The position numbers and the translations under genes were made by a program. Below the pieces are notes generated by a model that saw nothing but the letters and a program-made list of their open reading frames with translations, searched no databases and was not told where the DNA came from. Below are positions 1 to 7,706 of a stretch of 64,000 nucleotides of DNA, one piece after another. Source of the stretch: Tenuifilum sp040752515 (GTDB lineage Bacteria > Bacteroidota > Bacteroidia > Bacteroidales > Tenuifilaceae); contig JBFMGQ010000001.1 in NCBI GenBank assembly GCA_040752515.1, forward strand, positions 124,001-188,000, in the 5' to 3' direction. Numbering within the stretch: the first letter of the stretch is position 1; the number at the start of each line of letters is the position of its first letter.

Positions 1-1
1 C

Positions 2-334
2 AACTACCGATACGAATACAAAAAGCAGAGGTATTTTACGCCACCAGCCTACACCGCAGATGTTGAGTTAGAGCTCTACATCCGGTACCACAATCTGATT
101 GATGTTAGTGCTTTTGACGAACGTAAGGTTACTGAACAGCATATAGCCGCCGACTACCGATGGGAAATAGCGTGGGTTAAACTATCGAACCTTATCAGGG
201 TTAAGGAGTTACTTACAAAGCTCAACCTTTTTATTGCCTTCACAGGTAATTTTAAATATATCCCTATTGACAAAGCATCATCGGGCAAGGTAAATTGCAC
301 CTATGAGCATCAACCTATTATAGATGTATTCTGA
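2..334 (+). CDS. C-terminal part of an unrecognised protein (5' end outside window)
   Basis: An open frame enters from the left edge and ends in TGA at 332-334, giving about 110 residues. The visible part is rich in charged and aromatic residues (it begins NYRYEYKKQRYF) and ends PIIDVF. I see no membrane segment, signal peptide or catalytic motif, and I do not recognise the family. It ends 11 bases before the metH start on the same strand, so it may be co-transcribed with metH and metF, but nothing in it suggests a role in methionine synthesis. The codon usage looks like the neighbours, which supports a real gene. Confidence 0.5.
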   Translation, partial: NYRYEYKKQRYFTPPAYTADVELELYIRYHNLIDVSAFDERKVTEQHIAADYRWEIAWVKLSNLIRVKELLTKLNLFIAFTGNFKYIPIDKASSGKVNCTYEHQPIIDVF

Positions 335-345
335 AAGCGGCATCC

Positions 346-3300
346 ATGGAGAAATCTATCATAATTAAAGAATTGCTTAGAAACAGGATTCTGGTTCTGG
401 ATGGTGCTATGGGCACCATGATACAAAGGTATGGCTTAAAAGAAGATGATTTTAGAGGTGATATCCTTAAAAACCACAAGGTAAACCTTAAGGGCGATAA
501 TGATTTGCTCAACCTAACGCAACCCGATGTGATAGCTGAGATACACCGTGCCTACCTTGAAGCTGGCGCCGATATCATTGAGACAAACACGTTTAACGGC
601 ACACGGATATCGCAGTCGGACTATGGATTGGAACACTTGGTTTATGACATAAACCTTGCAGGCGCTAAGCTTGCCCGTGCCATTGCCAATGAGTTTACCA
701 AGGTCAATCCGGCTAAGCCGCGATTTGTTGCCGGGTCGATTGGGCCAACCAACCGCACAGCCAGCATGTCGCCCGATGTGGAAAAGCCCGGATACCGTGC
801 AGTAACCTTCGATCAACTTGTAAACGCTTATAGTGAGCAAGTTGAAGCCCTTATTGATGGCGGCGTGGACATTCTGCTAATCGAAACCATATTCGACACG
901 CTGAACGCCAAGGCTGCCCTATTTGCAATATCGGAGGTACTGGAGCGCAGGGGGATTGATGTTCCTGTAATGGTATCGGCTACTATTGCCGATACCGGCG
1001 GCAGACTACTCACAGGGCAAACCCTTGAGGCGTTTGTTTGCTCTGTTTCGCACTACCCCCTGCTAAGCATTGGCCTAAACTGCGCATTTGGTGCAGAACA
1101 GATGTTCCCTTACATTGAGGAACTCTCAGCAGTAAGCCCATTTTTTGTTAGTGCACACCCCAATGCCGGATTACCTAACCAATTGGGGCAATACGACCAA
1201 TCGGCACAAGAAATGGCAAGCATCGTAGAGCAGATGCTTTCGCAGGGATTACTAAACATAGTAGGTGGATGTTGCGGAACTACACCCAAACATATTGAAC
1301 TAATAGCCAACCTGGCCCAACGTTACAAACCCCGGGTTATACCGCAAATTCCACGTTATACTCGGCTCAGCGGTCTGGAATTGCTGGAAATAAGGCCCGA
1401 AAGCAATTTTATCAACATTGGAGAGCGAACCAACGTTGCAGGGTCGAAAAAATTTGCCCGCCTGGTGGCCGAAGGTAAGTATGCCGAAGCCCTTACAGTT
1501 GCACGCGAACAGGTTGAGGGTGGCGCTCAAGCCATTGATATCTGCATGGACGATGCGCTAATTGATGCACCAAAGGCCATGACTGAATTTCTTAACCTGA
1601 TTGCATCGGAACCCGATATTGCCCGAATCCCCGTAATGATTGACTCGTCCAGATTCGAAGTAATTGAGGCTGGATTAAAATGCACCCAGGGCAAAAGCCT
1701 TGTGAACTCAATTAGCCTAAAAGAGGGAGAGGAAGAATTTGCCCGAAGAGCAAAAATAATCAAACAATACGGTGCCGCAGTGGTTGTAATGCTTTTCGAC
1801 GAAAAGGGTCAGGCGGTTACCACCGAACACCGTTGTAAAGTTGCCGAACGGAGCTACAAAATTTTAACCGAAAAAGTTGGCTTTTCGCCCGAAGATATCA
1901 TCATCGACCCCAATATTCTTGCCATTGGAACAGGCATGGTTGAACACTCAACCCAAGCCGTTAGCTTTATTGAAACCGTAAGGTGGATAAAACAGAACCT
2001 ACCCTACGCCAAGGTTAGCGGTGGTGTTAGCAACCTTTCATTCTCGTTCAGGGGCAACAACCTGGTAAGGGAAGCCATTCATTCGGTGTTCCTTTACCAT
2101 GCCATTCAGGCCGGAATGGATATGGGCATTGTTAATCCATCGTTGCTGATGGTTTATACCGACATTGAGCCAAACCTACTTAAACTCACAGAAGATTTGG
2201 TGCTAAACCGTCGTCGCGATGCTACCGAAAGGCTATTGGCATACGCCGACAGGTTGGCAGGAACCGATACCCGGCAGCACAAATCGGACGATTGGCGAAC
2301 ATTGCCTGTTGAGCAAAGGCTAAAGCATTCACTTGTTAAAGGTATTGATGAGTTTATACAGGTTGATGTAGAAAAGGCTTACAGCAAAATGAAATCGCCA
2401 ATAGATGTTATTGAAGGCCCACTAATGGATGGAATGCGCGAGGTAGGCACCCTTTTCGGAACAGGTAAAATGTTTCTGCCACAGGTAGTTAAGAGTGCAC
2501 GCGTAATGAAACAGGCAGTTAAGATTCTGGAGCCTTACCTTCAGGTGCAAACATCAAACCAAAAAAAGGCTGAGCAAAAGCGAATCGTTCTGGCCACTGT
2601 AAAAGGCGATGTCCACGACATTGGAAAAAACATTGCAGGAGTAGTTCTTGCCTGCAACGGATACCAAATCATCGATTTGGGGGTTATGGTTCCCGCCGAG
2701 CGGATTGTGGAGGAGGTAAAAGCAAGCAAAGCCGATATTGTAGGCCTTAGCGGCCTTATCACACCATCGCTCGACGAAATGGTTCATGTAGTAAAGGAAC
2801 TGAAACGGAATGGCATTAACATACCTGTTCTCATTGGTGGCGCAACAACATCGGAACTGCATACTGCACTTAAGATAGCCCCCGAATACACAGGGGCGGT
2901 TGTTCATGTGCGCGATGCTTCCCAGGCAAGCGGTATTGTGGCCAACCTCTTGAGTCCTGAAAGGGGTTACGAAACAGTCAATTACTACAAGCAACGCTAC
3001 ATATCGCTTTGCGAAAGTTATACAGGTGAAAAAAACGTCTATATCCCCATTAAACAAGCCCGCAAAAACAAACTTTTACTGAACTGGAACAACTATAAAC
3101 CCGTTAAACCAAATCAAACGGGCATTCATGTATTAAACAATACCGATATTAACGAATTTATTCCATACATCGATTGGACTTTCTTTTTCAAGGCATGGGG
3201 GTTGAAAGGACGATACCCCGAAATTCTTACTGACCCCGTTCATGGCCATGAAGCCCAAAAACTTAAAGCCGAAGCCGAGCTAATGCTTAGAGATATTTGC

Positions 3301-4017
3301 CGGCTACAAATGGTTAAACCCGAGGGCGTTTACGGCATTTTTCCAGCAGCATCAAAAGGCGATGATATCATTATTTACACCGACGAAAGCCGAACCTCAA
3401 CCCAAATGCAGTTGCCATTCCTTAGGAACCAGGAGCAAAAACCCGATGGAGAACCAAACCTATGCCTTGCCGACTTTATTGCACCTGCAAATTCGGATAT
3501 TCCCGACTGGATTGGATGCTTTGCGGTTACTGCCGGTTCTACCACATCAACCCATATTGATGAGTACAAAGCCCAAGGAAACGATTTTTCAGCCATCATG
3601 CTTCAAATACTCGCCGATAGGATAGCCGAGGCCTTTGCAGAGTGGCTACACCTAAAAATCCGAAAGGATTTCTGGGGCTATACCCCAAACGAATCGCTGA
3701 GCGTTGAGCAAATACTTCAAGAAAAGTACATGGGTATCAGGCCTGCTCCGGGCTATCCGGCTTGCCCTGACCATAGAGGAAAAATTTGGATATTCCAGCT
3801 ACTTAACATTCCCAAAACCATTAATATCAATCTCACCGAGAATATGGCCATGAGCCCCTTGGCCTCGGTAGCAGGTTTTTACTTTGCTAGTAGTGCAAGC
3901 AGGTATTTCAATGTTGGGAAAATTGATATTGACCAGCTTACCGACTATGCTCGCCGCCTAAATATTGACAAAACCGAAGCAGGACGATTATTCCCAACTT
4001 ATTTGGTAAACAAGTAA
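346..4017 (+). CDS. metH: cobalamin-dependent methionine synthase
   Basis: Transfers a methyl group from 5-methyltetrahydrofolate to homocysteine through enzyme-bound cobalamin, in the cytoplasm. The 1,223-residue length matches full-length MetH and all four modules are visible in order. The homocysteine/zinc barrel (about 1-325) has ligands C246 and the pair C309-C310 in GGCCGTTP. The pterin-binding barrel (about 350-620) starts near NIGERTNVAGS. The cobalamin cap and Rossmann module (about 650-880) has DVHDIG at 755-760, where H757 is the lower cobalt ligand. The C-terminal reactivation domain, which binds S-adenosylmethionine, has RPAPGYPACPDH at 1132-1143. No key residue is missing. It is followed 11 bases later by metF, which makes its methyl donor, so the two are almost certainly one transcription unit. 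No cobalamin riboswitch is visible upstream. Confidence 0.97.
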   Translation: MEKSIIIKELLRNRILVLDGAMGTMIQRYGLKEDDFRGDILKNHKVNLKGDNDLLNLTQPDVIAEIHRAYLEAGADIIETNTFNGTRISQSDYGLEHLVYDINLAGAKLARAIANEFTKVNPAKPRFVAGSIGPTNRTASMSPDVEKPGYRAVTFDQLVNAYSEQVEALIDGGVDILLIETIFDTLNAKAALFAISEVLERRGIDVPVMVSATIADTGGRLLTGQTLEAFVCSVSHYPLLSIGLNCAFGAEQMFPYIEELSAVSPFFVSAHPNAGLPNQLGQYDQSAQEMASIVEQMLSQGLLNIVGGCCGTTPKHIELIANLAQRYKPRVIPQIPRYTRLSGLELLEIRPESNFINIGERTNVAGSKKFARLVAEGKYAEALTVAREQVEGGAQAIDICMDDALIDAPKAMTEFLNLIASEPDIARIPVMIDSSRFEVIEAGLKCTQGKSLVNSISLKEGEEEFARRAKIIKQYGAAVVVMLFDEKGQAVTTEHRCKVAERSYKILTEKVGFSPEDIIIDPNILAIGTGMVEHSTQAVSFIETVRWIKQNLPYAKVSGGVSNLSFSFRGNNLVREAIHSVFLYHAIQAGMDMGIVNPSLLMVYTDIEPNLLKLTEDLVLNRRRDATERLLAYADRLAGTDTRQHKSDDWRTLPVEQRLKHSLVKGIDEFIQVDVEKAYSKMKSPIDVIEGPLMDGMREVGTLFGTGKMFLPQVVKSARVMKQAVKILEPYLQVQTSNQKKAEQKRIVLATVKGDVHDIGKNIAGVVLACNGYQIIDLGVMVPAERIVEEVKASKADIVGLSGLITPSLDEMVHVVKELKRNGINIPVLIGGATTSELHTALKIAPEYTGAVVHVRDASQASGIVANLLSPERGYETVNYYKQRYISLCESYTGEKNVYIPIKQARKNKLLLNWNNYKPVKPNQTGIHVLNNTDINEFIPYIDWTFFFKAWGLKGRYPEILTDPVHGHEAQKLKAEAELMLRDICRLQMVKPEGVYGIFPAASKGDDIIIYTDESRTSTQMQLPFLRNQEQKPDGEPNLCLADFIAPANSDIPDWIGCFAVTAGSTTSTHIDEYKAQGNDFSAIMLQILADRIAEAFAEWLHLKIRKDFWGYTPNESLSVEQILQEKYMGIRPAPGYPACPDHRGKIWIFQLLNIPKTININLTENMAMSPLASVAGFYFASSASRYFNVGKIDIDQLTDYARRLNIDKTEAGRLFPTYLVNK

Positions 4018-4028
4018 AAACTACTCTA

Positions 4029-4982
4029 ATGAAAGTAATTGACATACTAAACAGCGCCAAATCAACTCTTTTCTCATTTGAATTACTGCCACCGCTTAAG
4101 GGGCATAATATCGAAACCATTTTTACCACCATTGATAAGTTGATGCCATACAATCCAGCATATATCAACATAACCTACCACCGCGAGGAGGTAGTTTATA
4201 TGCCCAACGAAAATGGTAATCAGGTTCCTGTAAAAGTTAGACGCCGTCCTGGCACTATTGGCCTTGCCGCTGCTATACAGCAAAAGTATGGAATTGATGT
4301 GGTGCCCCATATCATCTGTGGAGGTTTTGACACGCACGAAACCGAAGATGCCCTTATCGACTTGGATTTCTTAGGAATCCACAACGTACTTGCCATTCGT
4401 GGCGACGCCGATAAGATTACCGGTAGGTTTGAACCCAAAACCGGAGGCCATAAACATGCCATAGACCTTGTGAAACAGATAGCGAATCTGAACCGTGGTA
4501 TCTACCTTGAGAAACTTATGGAAAAACCCAAGCCAACCAATTTTTGCATAGGTGTAGGGGGTTACCCGGAGAAGCATCCCGAATCGCCTAATTGCGAGTC
4601 GGATATTCACTACCTAAAGAAAAAAGTTGAAGCCGGAGCAAGTTACATAGTTACCCAAATGTTTTTCGACAACAAGTACTACTTTAATTTTGTTGATAAA
4701 TGCCGTAAGGCCGGAATTGACGTTCCTATCATTCCCGGGCTAAAACCCATCAGTATCAAGGAACACCTCAGTATTCTGCCCCGGGTATTCGATGTTCACA
4801 TCCCACAAGCCTTAGTGCTTGAGGTTGAAAAATGCAAAACCAATACCGAGGTCGCGCAGTTAGGTGTAGAGTGGGCAATTGAGCAATCCAAAGGGTTGAA
4901 AAATTCAGGAGTTAAAGCCATTCATTTTTACACCATGGGTAAGGCCGATAATATTGCCCGAATAGCCAAAGCCGTTTACTAA
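4029..4982 (+). CDS. metF: methylenetetrahydrofolate reductase
   Basis: Flavoenzyme that reduces 5,10-methylenetetrahydrofolate to 5-methyltetrahydrofolate, the methyl donor for MetH. The 317-residue product is a single MetF barrel. E18 in FSFELLPP, D126 in AIRGD and Q210 in VTQMFFDN fit the catalytic and flavin-site residues known as E28, D120 and Q183 in the E. coli enzyme. The ATG lies 11 bases after the metH stop, so the pair forms a compact one-carbon/methionine operon. The length is slightly above the roughly 295 residues of the E. coli protein; the excess appears as small insertions, for example around VRRRPGT and the segment between D126 and Q210. No terminator is obvious after it, and the next gene has its own promoter-like sequence. 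Confidence 0.95.
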   Translation: MKVIDILNSAKSTLFSFELLPPLKGHNIETIFTTIDKLMPYNPAYINITYHREEVVYMPNENGNQVPVKVRRRPGTIGLAAAIQQKYGIDVVPHIICGGFDTHETEDALIDLDFLGIHNVLAIRGDADKITGRFEPKTGGHKHAIDLVKQIANLNRGIYLEKLMEKPKPTNFCIGVGGYPEKHPESPNCESDIHYLKKKVEAGASYIVTQMFFDNKYYFNFVDKCRKAGIDVPIIPGLKPISIKEHLSILPRVFDVHIPQALVLEVEKCKTNTEVAQLGVEWAIEQSKGLKNSGVKAIHFYTMGKADNIARIAKAVY

Positions 4983-4990
4983 ACAATAAT

Positions 4991-5021
4991 TTGCAAAACA
5001 CCATATTTTCCCTTATATTTC
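4991..5021 (+). promoter_or_regulatory. promoter for the hybrid histidine kinase gene
   Basis: TTG at 4991-4993 and TATATTTC at 5014-5021 are 20 bases apart, close to the Bacteroidota -33/-7 pattern (TTG, then TAnnTTTG). The last base of the -7 element differs. The kinase ATG is 21 bases downstream. Confidence 0.45.
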
Positions 5022-5042
5022 ACAAAAATCACTTTCCCTACC

Positions 5043-7382
5043 ATGACTCAAAGTAAAAAGAGCGACAGAAAATTTGAAGGCAATTTTGAATACGATGATG
5101 AGCTAAAGTATAGGTTGATTTTTGAAAAATCGCCCATTGGCATTTTTCAGTATAATACCGATGCCATTATTACCGAATGCAACGACCGTTTTGTTGAGAT
5201 TTTACATTCGAAGCGCGAATTGCTTGTGGGGCTTGACTTGCACAATATCAAAGATAAATCGGTTTTGCCTGCTGTACTTGATGCACTTGAAGGGGAAAAT
5301 GGATACTACGAAGGTCCCTACGAAACAACCACCAGCAATACAAAACTCTATTTATTACTGAAAACCGTTCCACTTACAAATCCCAAAACGGGAAAAGTTG
5401 TGGGAGCTTTAGGAATAGTTGAAGATATTTCGGAGCTATACCGCACGCAAGAGGAGTTAACCACCCAGAAAGAGCACTTCCGGATTCTATCGTCACTTAC
5501 ATCCGATTCGGCATCGATACTCACCATCCACCCCGATGGCAGTTTTAAACGCGAGTGGTTAAGCACCAACTTAATGGATGAAATAGGATATAAACCTGAA
5601 GATATTGATTCGTTTGAGAAATGGGCGGCCATTGTTTACCCCGATGACCTTGATGCGTTTAAAAAAGCATACAACACAATTATCACTAAAGGCGAAAAAG
5701 TTACGTTGGAATTCAGGGTAAAGTCGAAGGGTGGAAAAATTTACTGGATTGAGAATACCGTTTACCCCGAGTTCGATAGCCAAGGGAGACCCTTCAGGCT
5801 AATTAGTGCTGTAAAAGATATCACCCAGAAGAAAAAACAGGAACAGGAGTTGCAGCAACAGCGCAATTTACTAAAATCGATAGTGGATAATGCCCCCATT
5901 GGTATTTGGGTTGTCAGTACAGATGGCTCCTACCCACTTATAAATCCATGGTTTAGCCAAAACATAGGCTATGGCACCCCTGAATTTTCTATGACTAACG
6001 AAGAGATTGAGCAATGCCGCCACAGCGACAACCTTGCCCTGCAAACCGACACCCCCATTGAAACCAAAGAGGAGGTTACATTTACCGATGGGAAAAAGCA
6101 TATTCTTCAAATCTTTAAGCAAAAGCTAAAATCTCCCACAGGTGAGGTTTTTGGAGTACTTGGAATTGCCACCGATATCAGCGAGCGCATCCATTACGAG
6201 AAGGCCCTTGTTGAAGCCCTTGAAAAAGCGGAGGAAAGCGATAGACTTAAATCGGCTTTTTTAGCTAATATGAGTCACGAGATTCGCACCCCTTTGAATG
6301 GTGTTATTGGCTTTGCCAAGTTTCTCAGGAATTTCCCCGATACCACACCACAGGAACGGGAGAAGTTTTTGGGAATAATCAGCAATAGTGCCGACCACCT
6401 GCTAACGCTCATAAACGACATCATCGATATCTCAAAGATTGATGTAGGCCAACTAACCATCACCCCTGAGCCGGTAAACATCAACGAGTTGATTGCTGAG
6501 GTTTACTCATTCTTCTACAATGCCAACCCCGATTTGCCAAAGCGGGGTATAGCATTCAACTATACCACCTCGCTTGCCGATTCCCAAGCCATAATTAATG
6601 CCGACCGAATGCGATTACGCCAGGTTCTCACTAACCTTGTTGGAAACGCCCTTAAGTTTACCGAAAAGGGCAAGGTGGAGTTCGGCTATCGGGTAAACGA
6701 CGAGGACAGGGAACTGCTATTCTTTGTATCCGACACGGGCATAGGCATTCCCAAGGATAGACAAGAAATCATTTTCCGTCGATTCCGGCAGGCATACACC
6801 GATATTACCAAACAGTATGGCGGCACGGGCTTGGGCTTGGCAATCTGCAAATCGCTCATCGAATTGATGGGCGGAAAAATATGGGTAGATTCTGAACCCG
6901 GGAAGGGTTCTACCTTCTACTTTACTATTCCGATGGATGTAGCTATCGACGATACCACAAAAAAATCGATGGGATATCAACTACCCGACCTACAAAAGCT
7001 TCTAAGTGGAAAAACAATTCTGATAGCGGAGGATGACCCAAACTGCATGTATTTCCTCAGAACAGTTCTAAAAAAACTGGAAGTCAACATACTGGAAGCC
7101 GATAATGGCTTAACAGCCGTTGAAATTCAAAAGCAACATCCCGAAATTGCTGCTATTTTGATGGATATTAAAATGCCCATTATGAATGGCTACGATGCTA
7201 TCAAAAAAATACGGGCAGCTAACCCCAATGTTCCCATTATTGTACAAACAGCTCATGCATTTAGCAACGAACGAGCAATAAGTAAAGCCCTTGGTTGCAA
7301 CCACTTTATTACTAAACCCATTGACCCTAACTCACTTTACCAAAGCCTTTATATTGTGTTAAAAGAATTCAAAAATGATTGA
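5043..7382 (+). CDS. cytoplasmic triple-PAS hybrid sensor histidine kinase
   Basis: A 779-residue signalling protein with three PAS sensor domains (about 20-145, 146-275 and 278-395), a short coiled linker, a HisKA domain with phospho-accepting H412 in NMSHEIRTPLNG, an ATPase domain (about 500-640, with DTGIGIP and GGTGLGLAI) and a C-terminal receiver domain. The receiver has acidic residues E663, D664 and D665, phospho-acceptor D708 in MDIKMP and K758. There is no signal peptide or membrane segment, so it should sense a cytoplasmic cue, unknown from sequence. No DNA-binding output domain or adjacent response regulator is present, so its partner lies elsewhere. The start is the first ATG after a promoter-like pair. 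It is probably transcribed separately from metH-metF. Confidence 0.93.
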   Translation: MTQSKKSDRKFEGNFEYDDELKYRLIFEKSPIGIFQYNTDAIITECNDRFVEILHSKRELLVGLDLHNIKDKSVLPAVLDALEGENGYYEGPYETTTSNTKLYLLLKTVPLTNPKTGKVVGALGIVEDISELYRTQEELTTQKEHFRILSSLTSDSASILTIHPDGSFKREWLSTNLMDEIGYKPEDIDSFEKWAAIVYPDDLDAFKKAYNTIITKGEKVTLEFRVKSKGGKIYWIENTVYPEFDSQGRPFRLISAVKDITQKKKQEQELQQQRNLLKSIVDNAPIGIWVVSTDGSYPLINPWFSQNIGYGTPEFSMTNEEIEQCRHSDNLALQTDTPIETKEEVTFTDGKKHILQIFKQKLKSPTGEVFGVLGIATDISERIHYEKALVEALEKAEESDRLKSAFLANMSHEIRTPLNGVIGFAKFLRNFPDTTPQEREKFLGIISNSADHLLTLINDIIDISKIDVGQLTITPEPVNINELIAEVYSFFYNANPDLPKRGIAFNYTTSLADSQAIINADRMRLRQVLTNLVGNALKFTEKGKVEFGYRVNDEDRELLFFVSDTGIGIPKDRQEIIFRRFRQAYTDITKQYGGTGLGLAICKSLIELMGGKIWVDSEPGKGSTFYFTIPMDVAIDDTTKKSMGYQLPDLQKLLSGKTILIAEDDPNCMYFLRTVLKKLEVNILEADNGLTAVEIQKQHPEIAAILMDIKMPIMNGYDAIKKIRAANPNVPIIVQTAHAFSNERAISKALGCNHFITKPIDPNSLYQSLYIVLKEFKND

Positions 7383-7514
7383 AAGCATGAGCCATGAGTT
7401 TTGAACGGTGATTCAACTAGTCAACATTCAGATATTCAATGACTTTACGATTAACGTTTAACGTTTGACGGCTCACTAAACCTTATTCCTCATCCACTTC
7501 TCAATTTTTTTTAC

Positions 7515-7522
7515 TACCTTTG
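7515..7522 (+). promoter_or_regulatory. -7 promoter element of the thiamine operon
   Basis: TACCTTTG matches TAnnTTTG exactly and ends 7 bases before the first paired base of the TPP riboswitch at 7530. Transcription would therefore start right at the riboswitch, as expected for a leader that must fold completely. No clear TTG lies 20 bases upstream. Confidence 0.65.
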
Positions 7523-7529
7523 CAGGTGA

Positions 7530-7603
7530 CTTTTGGGGGTGCCCTTAGGGCTGAGATCATACCCTTTGAACCTGATCCGGGTAATGCCGGCGAAGGGAAA
7601 AAG
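7530..7603 (+). promoter_or_regulatory. TPP (thiamine pyrophosphate) riboswitch
   Basis: The sequence carries the conserved THI-element blocks: GGGGGTGCCC at 7535-7543 region, CTGAGAT at 7551-7557, ACCCTTTGAACCTGATC from 7561, and GGGTAATGCCGGCGAAGGGA ending near 7598. The outer helix P1 is formed by CTTTT (7530-7534) and AAAAG (7599-7603). Bound TPP should repress the downstream receptor, PnuT and ThiN genes. The roughly 100-base spacer to the receptor ATG at 7707 is long enough for an expression platform, but I could not identify an obvious terminator stem in it. Confidence 0.95.
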
Positions 7604-7706
7604 AGTTTGTCAACATCTCACTATTTCCCCCTTTATAGTTATTCAGGATTATCGGCCAATATGCCGAGCCTGCTTTATGTTTAACTATTTAAAGGGATTA
7701 AAAACC

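Noticed and set aside
2554..3057. 167-codon open frame antisense to metH
   Set aside because: Lies fully inside a strongly conserved enzyme gene; no start context and no protein-like pattern beyond the shadow of the sense codons.
7533..7706. N-terminal extension of the TonB-dependent receptor starting at TTG 7533
   Set aside because: It is the translated TPP riboswitch and leader; the signal peptide starts at ATG 7707.
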